Below are positions 26,151 to 36,600 of a stretch of 64,000 nucleotides of DNA, in pieces. Source of the stretch: Mycobacterium nebraskense (GTDB lineage: Bacteria > Actinomycetota > Actinomycetes > Mycobacteriales > Mycobacteriaceae). Both the position numbers and the translations under genes were made by a program. Where the stretch lies: positions 124,001 through 188,000 of the forward strand of contig NZ_LQPH01000173.1 in assembly GCF_002102255.1 (NCBI RefSeq). The letters are read 5' to 3'. Positions within the stretch are counted from its first letter, which is position 1, and each line of letters opens with the position of its first letter. The notes under the pieces are model-generated. The model saw only the letters and a program-made list of their open reading frames with translations, did not search any database and was not told where the DNA came from.

Positions 26151-27356
26151 CTATCGACATATCCTGACCGGCACGTTGGCGTAACCGTTGACATTGGTCA
26201 TGGACACCCGCCGGAGCTTGTCCGTGGCGACTTCAAACCAGGGCAGAAGGTCAAGCAAGTGGTCGAGGGCGATCTTGCTTTCCATCCGGGCCAAGGCCGC
26301 GCCGAGACAGCTGTGAATGCCATAACCAAATCCGAGGTTCTGCGCTTCGGCACGGTCCCGGTTGATATTGAAGGTGTCGGGATCGGCAAAGGCCCGTTCA
26401 TCGCGATTCGCTGAAGCGGGAAGCAGCATCACCGGCTTATGCGCGGGGATTGTGACACCGTGCAGCTGCACCTCTTTGAGGCTATAGCGGCAGTCGTACT
26501 GCACCGGGCCGTCGAAGCGCAGCACCTCCTCGACAGCGTCTGAGATCTTGGTGCGGTCGGCGCGAAGTTGCTTCCATTAGTCTTGATGCTGCGCAAGAAT
26601 CACCATCGCACTTCCAACGAGCTTGGTGACGGTCTCTGCGCCCGCGCCGCCCAGCAACATACAAAAGCCGACGATCTCGACGTCGTCGAGTTTGGTTTGG
26701 CTACCGTCGTCGCGGTCCACTTCCGCAGCGAGCAGCGCGCTGATCATGTCGTCGCGGGGTTCAACGCGGCGTTGTTGAATGAGGTCGTAGTACAGGAGGC
26801 TGTTTTTCGTAATCGCGTCCTTTCCCGCCTCGGTGATCGCAGTTGTACCCGCTTCGCGCCCCATCACCAGATCCTGGTAGTGCCTTACGGATTGGCGGTC
26901 CTCCTCCGGCACCCCGAGCATCGTGGTGATCACCTCGACTGGGAAATAGGCGGAGAAGTCGGCGACCACGTCGAACGTGTTGGGGTCGAGATTGGAGAAA
27001 TACCGTTCGATCGTCGCGCGGACGATCGGCTCCTGCGCCAGGACGGCTCGCGGCGTAAAGACTTTGTTGACCAGACCACGCATCCGACGATGCGCCGGTG
27101 GGTCCAGGAATTGGACCAACGGTTCCTTGACGACTTCGCCGGTCGAGACCTGGTCCAACGTGACTCCCCTTGCGGACGAGTACGTCTCGAAATCCTTGAA
27201 TGCCGCTGCGACGTCTTCGTGGCGACTCAACGCATAAAAGTTGAGCTGCTCGCTGTGGTACACCGGCGCTTCATCACGCAGCCGCCGATAGATCGGGTAA
27301 GGGTCGTCGAAGAACTCCGCAGAGAACGGGTCGAATGCCACCGTCGAGGTGTTCAT
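26151..27356 (-). pseudogene. Cytochrome P450 interrupted by an in-frame TAA
   Basis: Reads as one P450 of about 401 codons except for TAA at 26577-26579 (codon 260). Before the stop: the I-helix motif GGAGAETVTK. After it, in the same frame: WKQLRADRTKIS, the ExxR motif EEVLRFDG, and the heme loop FGYGIHSCLGAALARME with the Cys ligand. A CAA-to-TAA change would explain it, since Gln is expected there. No frameshift is needed. The truncated 259-residue product would lack heme binding. The gene is AT-richer than the backbone. It could also be a sequencing error or read through. Confidence 0.8.
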
Positions 27357-27463
27357 CGGCACATCATCTACTACACAGCGCCTAGCCGGACGGTAATCGC
27401 CGCGTCAACGCGAGGGCCCCAAGTCCGGCACCGATTGCCCGCTCGGCGCGAATTCTTCAGCGC

Positions 27464-27469
27464 TATATT
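27464..27469 (+). promoter_or_regulatory. -10 box of the SnoaL-like gene
   Basis: TATATT ends five bases before the ATG, fitting a nearly leaderless transcript. No ribosome site is visible. Confidence 0.4.
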
Positions 27470-27474
27470 GACGA

Positions 27475-28005
27475 ATGGCCAAAACGGGGCAGCAAACGGC
27501 GATCGATCCGGCCGAGATGCGCGATCTGCTCGACCGGCAGGCGATCACAGAGCAGATCTACCGCTATTGCCGCGCAGTGGATCGGCTAGACATTCCGCTG
27601 GGGCACTCGGTATTTCACGAGGACGCGACAGTCGACTACGGCGATTCGCTGTACCGGGGCGACGGACGCGGTGTGATCGATTTCATCTGCGCCGCGCATC
27701 TGTTGGCCCTCAGCCATTCACATCAGGTCTGCAACAGCATCATCGCCCTGGACGGCGACCGCGCGGGCAGTGAAACGTATTTCCATTCCGCGACACGGTT
27801 GATGCAGGACGACAAGGTCATGCAGATCAGGGTTTGGGGCCGCTACCTCGACGAGTGGTCGCGGCGGGATGGACAGTGGCGCATCGACAAACGTCTGACT
27901 TTGTTCGACTTCGACGAAATCCGGGAAGTCACCGAGATGGTCCCGCGCAACGACGGCAGGCGCGACCGCACCGATCCCTCATACGCCGTGCTGAAAAGCC
28001 TGTGA
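27475..28005 (+). CDS. SnoaL-like / nuclear transport factor 2 family protein
   Basis: 176 residues of the NTF2-like cone fold (SnoaL_4 type): LLDRQAITEQIYRYCRAVDRLD at the start, then FHEDATVDYG and SHQVCNSIIALDGDRAGSETY. In bacteria such proteins act as small dehydratases, isomerases or lactone-forming enzymes, often in steroid or aromatic degradation. Divergent from the broken P450, with which it may once have worked. The exact reaction cannot be given. Confidence 0.8.
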   Translation: MAKTGQQTAIDPAEMRDLLDRQAITEQIYRYCRAVDRLDIPLGHSVFHEDATVDYGDSLYRGDGRGVIDFICAAHLLALSHSHQVCNSIIALDGDRAGSETYFHSATRLMQDDKVMQIRVWGRYLDEWSRRDGQWRIDKRLTLFDFDEIREVTEMVPRNDGRRDRTDPSYAVLKSL

Positions 28006-28034
28006 CCCCACTGTTGGGGCACCACTCGCCGTGA

Positions 28035-28283
28035 CTATCGCGCCGTGCGGATGACGAACGCGTCTATGCTCTCGTCATAGTCGACCGATTCATCCACGAA
28101 CAGTTCGCCAACCGAGTGACCGTCCTCAGCGACTGCAATGAAAGTCGCTTCCTCCGGGTCATAAGTCACCGACCCTTGCACGAACATCGCTGCGACCTCG
28201 TGCCCATCGGCCCCGAATATCACAAGCTTCAATCCTCCCGCATCCTTGACGTACTCCGCCGCTTCCGCACGCGTCGTGACCAT
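28035..28283 (-). CDS. Small hypothetical acidic protein
   Basis: 82 residues with no motif I recognise. Two similar halves are visible: AAMFVQGSVTYDPEEATFIAV and VGELFVDESVDYDESIDAFVI share the pattern (M/L)FV-x2-SV-x-YD-(P/E)-(E/S), suggesting an internal duplication. It has no signal peptide or TM segment. It lies 32 bases downstream of the BVMO-esterase gene on the same strand and may be cotranscribed with it. Confidence 0.6.
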   Translation of the reverse strand: MVTTRAEAAEYVKDAGGLKLVIFGADGHEVAAMFVQGSVTYDPEEATFIAVAEDGHSVGELFVDESVDYDESIDAFVIRTAR

Positions 28284-28315
28284 CCTTGCCGAATCCTTTC
28301 TGTGCTGCTCAGCCG

Positions 28316-30922
28316 TTACGGCGCTGGCTGCGAAACCCTTGTCTCCGCGAAGAATCGGCGCAGGGCGTCCGCCATCTGCGCGCGTACCGGTGCGCCTGAG
28401 ATGACCACGTCGACCATCGCCAGCGACTGGTGGGTGTGGCCGCGCGCGCAGACATACTTCGTCGGGACGCCGGCCGCTTTGAGCGCGGCGGCGTACGCCT
28501 CGCCGTCGTCACGCACGGGATCGAACTCCGCCGTGACGACGATCGCCGGCGGCAGCCCGGACAGATCGGCGGCAAGCAAGGGCGCGAAGCGGGGATCACT
28601 GCGATCCGCCACGTCGATGTAGTGGTCGTAGAACCACTGCATCAAAGGCGTCGTCAGCCCATAGCCGTCCGCATTCTCGGCGAAGGATGCGCGCGCCGTA
28701 TCGCCGGACGTGCACGGCGCCAACAACACCTGCCCGACGATGTTCGGTCCGCCCAGGTCCCGCGCTAGCTGGCATACCACCGCCGCGATCCCGCCGCCCG
28801 CACTCCAGCCGCACACCGCGAGCTCCCCCGGTATGCCGCCGAGCGCCCGGGCGTTGTCGGCGACCCACCGCACCGCGGCCATGCCGTCATCGACCGCCGC
28901 AGGGAAGCGGTGCTCGGGCGCATGCCGGTAGTCCACCGAGATGAGCGCCGCGCCGCTGCGCACGCAAAGGTCCCGGCACAGCGGATCATCCGAGATGGCC
29001 TCGCCCAGAACATAGCCGCCGCCATGGAAATACACGACGATCGGGTGCGGGCCCGGGGTCGGCGGCCGGTAAAGCCGGTATGCCAAATCGCCTGCGGCGC
29101 CTGGCAGCACACCGTCGACGATCTCGCCGACGTCCGGTCCCGGCGGCAGAGCCTCTAACATCTGCGCGTAGAACGCACGGGCATCCGCCACGGGCATCGA
29201 TTCCATCGGCGGCAGATCCAGCGCCGCCGCCTCCATGAGGACCATCTCGACGTCCGGTTGCAACCGGCGCACCACTCCGTCGGTGCACCGCGACCCGTCG
29301 GGACCAGACAGCCGGAAGCCCAAGTAATCGCGGGCGACCACCTCGTCGCAGCTGAGGTGATAGAAGTCGACGCCCGCGCAGTAGGGCAGGAAAACCCGTG
29401 GCTTGCCCGGCACATTGGCGCCCATGTACCAGGAGTTCGCGGCCGGGTAGAGGGTGATGTCGGCGCAGTCGTTGACGTGTTGAGTCCACCCGGCCTCGGC
29501 CATCTCGGTGGGCTCGATGACATCGAAGCCGCCCGCACTCAGGTAACCGAGGCAATCGAGCACCCAATCCGCATGCGTTTCGATCGACACGGCCATATTC
29601 GACAGCACCGAGGGACTCCCAGGACCGGTGATGAAAAACAGATTGGGAAAGCCGACCGTGGTCAACCCGAGGTAAGTCTGCGGCCCGTTCGCCCATTTGT
29701 CCTTCAGCGACAAGTCGTTACGGCCCCTGAAGTCGACGGCCGTTATCGCACCCGTCACGGCGTCGAAACCGGTGGCGAAGACGATCGCGTCGAAGGTGCA
29801 CGACTCGTCGGCGGTATCGATGCCGGTTTCCGTGACCTGTCGGATCGGATGTTTCCGGACGTTTACCAGGCGCACGTGCGGCAGGTTGTAAGTGGCGTAA
29901 TAGTTCGTGTCCAGGCAGGGCCGTTTCGTCCCGATGGGGTGATCGGTTGGGCACAGATCGGCCGCCGTCTGAGGATCGTCGACGATGGAGCGGATCTTGT
30001 TCCGGAAGAACTCGGCGAACTCGTGGTTGGCCGCGGGATTGCTCAACACGTCGGCGAAAACAGTGAACGTGTCGAACAGCAGGCCACCCTCCCACGCGCG
30101 CTCAAAGCGTTCTTGTCGTTCGGACTCCGAGACGCTGAATGTCGGGACGATGCTGCGTTCCCCTGGAATGCCGCCCCACGACACCCGCGCCGCCGCGCGG
30201 TATTCCGACTCATTCGCGAGTTGCGCGAGCTTCTCGGGCGACAACGGACCATTGCGCGCCGGGATCGAAAAATTCGGCGTGCGCTGAAACACCACCAGCT
30301 CTCGCGCTTCCTGGGCGATGACCGGAATCGATTGAACGCCAGAAGAACCCGTGCCGATCACTGCCACCCGCTTACCCGTGAAATCGACCCGCTCGTGTGG
30401 CCAGCGGTTGGTGAAGTAGACCTCACCGGCGAACCGCTCGAGTCCGTCGATCTCGGCCGGCTTGGGCATGGAGAGACAGCCCGTGGCCATCACGACGAAA
30501 CGCGAGGTGACGTCGCCGCCGTCTGTCCGCACACGCCATAGCGACGCATCGTCGTCCCAGCGTGCCTGCTGGACCCGCGTCGAGAAGGTGATGTGGCGGC
30601 GCAGGTCGTGCTTGTCGGCGACATGGTTCAGATAACGCAGGATCTCCGGCTGGGTGGCGTACTTCTCCGACCACTGCCAGTCACGCCGCCAGTCGGGATC
30701 GAAGCTGAACATGTAGTCGACGCTCGGCACGTCGACCCGGGCGCCCGGATACCGGTTCCAGTACCACGTGCCGCCGATGTCGTCGGCCGCCTCGAATACG
30801 CGAAATCGATATCCGGCGCGGCTGAGGCGATAGGCGAGATAGAGGCCTGCGATACCTGCGCCCACTACGACGACGTCGACGTCCGGCGTCGGTCGGTCTG
30901 TCCCGGCTGTATCGGTCATCAT
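28316..30922 (-). CDS. Baeyer-Villiger monooxygenase fused to an HSL-type esterase
   Basis: 868 residues in one frame. Residues 1-540 are a flavin monooxygenase: FAD loop VVGAGIAGLYLA, GGTWYWNRYPGARVDV, NADPH loop GTGSSG at 190-195. Residues 590-865 are a hormone-sensitive-lipase-type hydrolase: oxyanion HGGG in VYFHGGGYVLG, nucleophile GWSAGGG, an Asp in EFDPVRDD and a His in ARGHTHQSL. A BVMO turns a ketone into an ester and an esterase splits it, so the fusion could do both steps. The BVMO fingerprint reads FAGEVYFTNRWP, with Phe170 where His is usual. Divergent from the RiPP operon. Confidence 0.88.
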   Translation of the reverse strand: MMTDTAGTDRPTPDVDVVVVGAGIAGLYLAYRLSRAGYRFRVFEAADDIGGTWYWNRYPGARVDVPSVDYMFSFDPDWRRDWQWSEKYATQPEILRYLNHVADKHDLRRHITFSTRVQQARWDDDASLWRVRTDGGDVTSRFVVMATGCLSMPKPAEIDGLERFAGEVYFTNRWPHERVDFTGKRVAVIGTGSSGVQSIPVIAQEARELVVFQRTPNFSIPARNGPLSPEKLAQLANESEYRAAARVSWGGIPGERSIVPTFSVSESERQERFERAWEGGLLFDTFTVFADVLSNPAANHEFAEFFRNKIRSIVDDPQTAADLCPTDHPIGTKRPCLDTNYYATYNLPHVRLVNVRKHPIRQVTETGIDTADESCTFDAIVFATGFDAVTGAITAVDFRGRNDLSLKDKWANGPQTYLGLTTVGFPNLFFITGPGSPSVLSNMAVSIETHADWVLDCLGYLSAGGFDVIEPTEMAEAGWTQHVNDCADITLYPAANSWYMGANVPGKPRVFLPYCAGVDFYHLSCDEVVARDYLGFRLSGPDGSRCTDGVVRRLQPDVEMVLMEAAALDLPPMESMPVADARAFYAQMLEALPPGPDVGEIVDGVLPGAAGDLAYRLYRPPTPGPHPIVVYFHGGGYVLGEAISDDPLCRDLCVRSGAALISVDYRHAPEHRFPAAVDDGMAAVRWVADNARALGGIPGELAVCGWSAGGGIAAVVCQLARDLGGPNIVGQVLLAPCTSGDTARASFAENADGYGLTTPLMQWFYDHYIDVADRSDPRFAPLLAADLSGLPPAIVVTAEFDPVRDDGEAYAAALKAAGVPTKYVCARGHTHQSLAMVDVVISGAPVRAQMADALRRFFAETRVSQPAP

Positions 30923-30998
30923 CCGATCATCACGCCATGGCGACCGGCTGTCATGGATACCGCACTACTTGGTTCGCTACCGAGCATCCCCGAAATGT

Positions 30999-31035
30999 GT
31001 CACCGTTTCGCGCCGCTGGAGCTCCTACCCGTGAG
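30999..31035 (+). promoter_or_regulatory. RiPP-cluster promoter element, copy 1 (before the transport-dehydratase operon)
   Basis: GTCAC, then 16 bases, then AGCTCCTACCCGTGAG. The two boxes and their spacing match the copies before both precursor genes. It lies 40 bases before the first gene of the operon. The second box agrees with the other copies at all but a few positions. Confidence 0.7.
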
Positions 31036-31075
31036 AGTGGCCCTTCTGGGACCGACCGGCAGGTAGGAGCGACGG

Positions 31076-31531
31076 ATGAAAACCGAGCGAAATGGCGACG
31101 ACGGCGAGATCCATCACGAGTCAGTGTTTCGTGAGCGATGGCGCGACCGCCAGTCCGCGGCGAGCCGCCCCGGTGAACTGATCAAGCAGCAGGAGCGGAC
31201 CGAGGCGGGACTCGTCATGCTCGGTGTGCTGTTGGCAGCCGGCGCTCTGACCGCCGGCACGGTCAGCATTGCGCAGACCGAGGCGCTGCCGGCCGTCACG
31301 CAAGGCATGACTGTCACGGCGAGCCGTGGCGGCGGCATACCACCTGCCCGGGGTGCTGCCGTCCAATTTCGGGATGCTTCCGGCACAACGCACGGCGCGG
31401 TCGTCGTCGACGTGACCGCGACCGAGGTGAAGGCCGAGTTGGACCGGCCCGTTTCGGCGCCGTCCGGTGAACTTGTTGTTCCACAGGGACGGCAGCGGCT
31501 GATCAGCACGTTGCTGCCGAGGCTCCGGTGA
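31076..31531 (+). CDS. Single-TM membrane-fusion-like accessory protein of the RiPP exporter
   Basis: 151 residues. An N-terminal cytosolic segment VFRERWRDRQSAASRPGEL resembles the start of HlyD-type bacteriocin secretion proteins. One TM helix spans about residues 44-66, and about 85 extracytoplasmic residues follow. The long coiled coil and the full lipoyl/beta-barrel domains of normal membrane-fusion proteins are absent. It overlaps the exporter start by four bases (GTGA), so it is surely part of the export system. The similarity is short, so the family call is tentative. Confidence 0.6.
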   Translation: MKTERNGDDGEIHHESVFRERWRDRQSAASRPGELIKQQERTEAGLVMLGVLLAAGALTAGTVSIAQTEALPAVTQGMTVTASRGGGIPPARGAAVQFRDASGTTHGAVVVDVTATEVKAELDRPVSAPSGELVVPQGRQRLISTLLPRLR

Positions 31532-33684
31532 AGGGGCGCGGGCGCGCGATCCCGTATATCGCGCAGGCCGAGATGGCCGACTGCGGTGCAGCTGCGCTTG
31601 CCATGGCGCTCGGCTACCACGGCCGCCACGTTTCGCTTGCCGAGACGCACGAGGCCACCGGGACCGGGCGCGACGGTGTCGACGCCTTGCGCCTTGCCGA
31701 AGCCGCGTCCTCGTTCGGGTTGCGTGCCCGCGGGGTGGCCACCGAACTCGATGATCTGCGGGCCCTGCCTCGTGGCACCGTATTACATTGGGGTGCTGCG
31801 CATTTCGTCGTTATCGACTCGACATCGCGGCGTGGTGTGACCATTGTCGATCCGGCCGCCGGTCGCTACCGGCTCAGCTGGGACGCGGTCAACGATCTCT
31901 ACAGCGGCGTCGCGATCATGCTGGAGCCCAGCGACAGTTTCGCGACGGGCGGACGGAGAGCCCCCGGCGCGCTCCATCACGCGCGGCGCCTGCTGGCCCG
32001 ATCGAACGGAATCGCCCACGTGCTGGCCACTTCGGTGGTGGTGCGGGTGATGGCGCTGGCGGTGCCGGTGCTGACCGGCGTGATTGTCGATCGGGTTGTG
32101 CCCAACGACGACAGCCACTTGCTGAAAGTGCTGGCCGCGGTGATGGCCGCGCTGATCGTCTATTCGGTGCTCGCGACGTATCTGCGCGCGCACTTGCTGT
32201 TGCGGCTGCGCAGCCGCCTGGACGTCGACATGACGCTCGACTTCCTCGAGCACCTGGTGGACCTGCCGTACGCGTTCTTCCTGAAGCGCGCTTCGGGAGA
32301 CCTGATGATGCGACTGCGCAGCAACGCCACGGTCCGCGAGATCCTGACCACGGGCACCATCTCCGCGCTGCTCGACGGCACGCTGGCCACCCTCTATCTG
32401 GTTGTCATATTCGCCCTGTCGCCGGCTCTGGGACTTCTCGTCTCCGCGCTGGGCGCCGCCCAGGTCGCCGTTCTGCTGGCGGCGCGCCGCCGCAACCAAC
32501 ACCTGATGGGCGAAGCACTGGCCACCGAAGCCCGCTCCCAGTCCTATGCCTACGAGATGTTCTCCGCCGTCGAAACGCTCAAGGCGGCCGGCGCAGAGCG
32601 TCGCGCGGTGTCGCACTGGACCAACCTGTTCATCGCCGAACTGAACGTCTCGCTGCGCCGCGGGCGCCTCGAGGCCTTGGTGTCGACCGCAATCCACGGC
32701 CTGGCGCTGTTGTCCCCCATCGCGGTGCTGCTGGTCGGCGCCGACCTGACGTCCAGCGGAAAGCTCTCGCTGGGCACCATGCTTGCCCTGGCTGCGCTGG
32801 CGACGGGATTCCTTGAGCCACTTGGCATCTTGGTCGCCACCGCGCTGCAGGTGCAGCTGCTCGGCAGCTACCTGGCCCGCCTTGACGACGTGTTCAACAC
32901 CCCCACCGAAACGGCGGGGCGCGAGCTACGACATGCACCCGAACTCACCGGATCGGTACGCGCCGAGCGGCTCACCTTCCGCTACACCCCCCACGGCCCA
33001 CCGGTCGTCGATGGCGCCAGCCTCGAGGTGCAGCCGGGACAGGTCCTGGCCATCGTGGGGCGTTCCGGCTCGGGCAAATCCACGCTGGGCCGGCTGCTGC
33101 TGGGCCTCTACTCGCCCTCGGAGGGACGCGTCCTGCTCGACGACGTGGACCTCGCCACCCTGCACCCGCGCAGCGTGCGCTCCCAAATCGGAGTGGTGAC
33201 CCAGGATCCCTACATCTTCGGGCTGCCGATTCGCGACAACCTGGTGCTGGGCAACCCCAGCCTGCCGCTGGACCGGCTCGAGTCGGCAGCAGAGCTGGCC
33301 GGCGTCGCCGAGGACATCCGTGCGATGCCAATGGGTTTCGACACACCGCTCGTCGACGCGGGCGCCTCGCTGTCGGGCGGTCAACGCCAACGGCTTGCCC
33401 TGGCACGTGCGCTCGCCCCCCGGCCACGGATCCTGTTGCTCGACGAAGCGACCAGCAGTCTCGACACCGTCACCGAGGCCAACGTCCACGCCAACATCGC
33501 CGCGCTCGGATGCACAGTCATCGTGATCGCACATCGACTGGCCACCGTGATCGACGCCGACCACATCGTGGTGATGGACGCGGGCCGGGTCGTCGAGGCG
33601 GGCCGCCACCACGAACTGATGGCCGCGGGCGGTCATTACGCACAACTCGTAGCCGGACAACTCGTCGGCGAAACAACCCATTAG
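31528..33684 (+). CDS. Peptidase-containing ABC transporter (C39 peptidase-TM-ATPase) for double-glycine leader peptides
   Basis: 718 residues. Residues 1-140 are a C39 peptidase with Gln13, Cys19 (QAEMADCGAAALAMALGYHG), His92 (GAAHFVVID) and Asp108 (TIVDPAAGR), all catalytic residues present. Residues 155-430 are the TM domain. The ATPase has Walker A GRSGSGKST near 511, signature LSGGQRQRLALARAL near 614, and LLLDEATSSLD. Such proteins cut the leader after Gly-Gly while exporting the peptide, which matches the two precursors encoded downstream. The start GTG overlaps the upstream gene. The dehydratase gene follows after nine bases. Confidence 0.92.
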   Translation: MKGRGRAIPYIAQAEMADCGAAALAMALGYHGRHVSLAETHEATGTGRDGVDALRLAEAASSFGLRARGVATELDDLRALPRGTVLHWGAAHFVVIDSTSRRGVTIVDPAAGRYRLSWDAVNDLYSGVAIMLEPSDSFATGGRRAPGALHHARRLLARSNGIAHVLATSVVVRVMALAVPVLTGVIVDRVVPNDDSHLLKVLAAVMAALIVYSVLATYLRAHLLLRLRSRLDVDMTLDFLEHLVDLPYAFFLKRASGDLMMRLRSNATVREILTTGTISALLDGTLATLYLVVIFALSPALGLLVSALGAAQVAVLLAARRRNQHLMGEALATEARSQSYAYEMFSAVETLKAAGAERRAVSHWTNLFIAELNVSLRRGRLEALVSTAIHGLALLSPIAVLLVGADLTSSGKLSLGTMLALAALATGFLEPLGILVATALQVQLLGSYLARLDDVFNTPTETAGRELRHAPELTGSVRAERLTFRYTPHGPPVVDGASLEVQPGQVLAIVGRSGSGKSTLGRLLLGLYSPSEGRVLLDDVDLATLHPRSVRSQIGVVTQDPYIFGLPIRDNLVLGNPSLPLDRLESAAELAGVAEDIRAMPMGFDTPLVDAGASLSGGQRQRLALARALAPRPRILLLDEATSSLDTVTEANVHANIAALGCTVIVIAHRLATVIDADHIVVMDAGRVVEAGRHHELMAAGGHYAQLVAGQLVGETTH

Positions 33685-33693
33685 GAGCTGGAA

Positions 33694-36600
33694 ATGATCG
33701 ATTCAACGTCCACACTGACGCCGAGCGGCTTCTTCGTGATGCGCGCGCCATTGCTGCCGCTGAACGAATTGGATTGCCTGCGCGCCGATTCCGATTACTG
33801 GCGGAGCCTTATCGTGCGGCCGGAGGTTCGCGAGGCCCTGCACCTCGCGTCACCCGGGTTGATGCGCTGCTTGGCCGCCGGCGATCCGGACGAGCGGGTG
33901 ATCGCGTCGGTGACCGCGTATCTGACGCGCATGTGCACCCGCGCAACCCCTTTCGGGCTTTTTGCAGGGTGCTCGCTGGGAGAGGTCAGCGACACCACCG
34001 CGCTGGTGGTCGACGGCCCGGAGGGGGTCAGCCGGCACAGCCGGCCCGACACGGAGGTGCTGGCGGCGCTGGTGGAGCGGCTGCTCGCGGATCCGTCGAC
34101 ACGGCCGGCGATGATGGTGGAGCCCAACTCCAGCCGCTACCAGGCGGCGGGCGCGATGCGGCTCATCGAAAGCCGGCTTCGCGAAGGCCGTCGCACCCAT
34201 CATCTGGTCGTGGTCGAGGACGACGCGCCATTGCGGTGTGCGCTGGACGCGGCCGCCGGCGGCTGTGCGGTGGACAGCGTCGTCGAGGCCGTTGCCGAAG
34301 GGATGGGGGTCGAGCGCGACGAGGCCCGCGAGTACGTCGATGCCCTGATCGAGGCCAAGATCCTGACGCCCGTGGCCGAGCCCGCGGTGACGGGCCCAGA
34401 ACCGCTGGCGCAGCTGATGTCGTCGCTGAGCGGACCGGACTTCGCCGAGACGTCGGAGGCGTTGCGGTGGGTATCCGACGAGCTCGCCCGCCTGGACGCC
34501 GCCGGGCTCGGAAATCCGCCCGAGGCCTACGAGGTGGCGGCCGCACAGCTGCTCGAGCTGGCCGGCGAAGGTGACGACGCCCGGCTGATCCAGGTCGACC
34601 TGCACCGGACCGGATCTGGTCTGACCCTGGGATCCGACCCGGTGCGGCTTCTCACCGCGGGGGTGCAACTGCTGCATCGGTTGTCCACGGGCGGCGAGGA
34701 TCCGGCGCTGACTCGGTTCAAGCAGCAGTTCGCGGCTCGCTACGAGGACCGCGAGGTCGCGCTGATGGAGGCGCTCGACGAGGAGATGGGCATCGGATTC
34801 GACCCGTCGACGCACCCGGCGGCCGACGAGTCGCCGCTGCTGGTTGGCTTGGACTTGGGGGGTGTAGCCCCGCAGTATGCCTTCACCGCGCGCGACGCTG
34901 CCCTGCTCGATCTGGTGATCCGCACCCGCGAGAGCGGCGCTGCGAGCCTCGAACTCGACGCCCCTACAATCGCGCGCCTTGAATCGTCGTCGCCACCACC
35001 GTTGCCGTTGCCCGACGGCCTGGCGGTCAACGCCAACCTGCTCGAGGACGGCGTCGAGATCGACTGCGCCTACGGGCCTTCGGGAGCACAGCTACTCGGT
35101 CGGTTCTGTCACGGCGACACGCGACTGCACGACGCGGTACGAGCCCACCTGCACGCCGAGGAGGCCCAGTCGCCCGGTGTGGTGTTCGCCGAAATCATCC
35201 ACCTGCCGGAAGGCCGAGTGGGCAATGTCTTGGCCCGGCCGGTGCTGCGCGACTACGAACTGGTCCTGTTGGGGCGTTCGGGCGCACCCGCGGATCGTCA
35301 GCTCAGTGTCGATGAGCTGACCGTGCGTCTCGACGGCGACCGCGTCGTCCTCTACAGCCCGCGGCTGGGCGCCGAAGTAAGGCCGCGGCTGACCACCGCG
35401 CACAATCCGGCGTGGCGCGGCTTCGGGGTTTACCGGTTTCTCGCGGCGCTGCAAAGCGACGGGGTGGCCGGTGGGCTGGCCTGGGATTGGGGCGCCCTGT
35501 CCGGGGCGCCGGCGTTGCCGCGGGTCACCTCCGGGCGCCTGGTGTTGGCACGGGCCCGCTGGCGGCTGTCGGCGAACGAGATCTCCCGGGTCACCCAACC
35601 CGACGCAGTGGTGGGATGGGCGGCCCTCACTCGTGAGCGGGGGCTACCCGGCGAGCTGCTCATCGCCGACGGCGACAACCGCCTGTACGTCGACACCGCC
35701 AGCCCCGCCCTGGCCGCCGCGGCCGCCAAGGTGCTGCGCGGGCGGACCGAGGCGATCATCGAGGAGGTCCTGCCCACCGGGGTCGCCACCGGCCCGCAGG
35801 GCCGGTTCGCCCACGAACTCATCGTGCCTTTCATCCGCCGTGGCGAGCCGGCACCCGCCCCCCGGTTGTGGACCGCTCCGAAGGTGCACCGGACCTTCGC
35901 CCCCGGCAGCCAGTGGCTCTACCTCAAGGCGTACGCGGGCACCGCGTCCGCGGATCGCATTCTCACCGACACCGTGGGACCCGTCGTCAGACAGTTGCGC
36001 GAAAGCGGCGTCGTCGACCACTGGTTCTTCCTGCGCTATGCCGACCCCGAACATCACCTGCGACTTCGGTTGCACGGTGACCCGGCCGCATTGCGCGACC
36101 GCGCCCTACCGGCACTGACCGATGCGCTGGCCCCACAGCTCGGCGACGGGACGGTGTGGAAGTTCGCGACCGACACATACCACCGCGAGATCGAACGGTA
36201 CGGCGGCGACGCCGGCGTCAAACTGGCCGAGCGGATCCACGCGGCCGACAGCGAGGCCGTGCTGCAAGTACTGGGCATGCTCGGCGGGGAGGACACGGCT
36301 GACGCGCGCTGGCGGCTGTGCCTTTACGCCACCGACCGCCTGCTGGTCGATGCCGGCCTGGATATGCAGGAGCGCCGCGATTGGGCCAAGAGCGGGGCGG
36401 CCGGCTACCGGCCCGAATACCCCAACGCGGCCAACCTGGATCCCGGGATCGGACAGCGCTGGCGCCGCGAGCGCGCCGACATCACCGCGCTGCTCGACGA
36501 CACCAAAGGGCACCCGTACGAAGCCGCACGCCAAGCGTTCAGGCGGCGATCCGAGCAGATGGCGCCCTTGCTCGCGGAGCTGGCGGACCTTTCCAAACGG

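Noticed and set aside
26568..27773. Plus-strand open frame across the broken P450
   Set aside because: Antisense to the P450 on most of its length and overlapping the start of the SnoaL-like gene; no domain.
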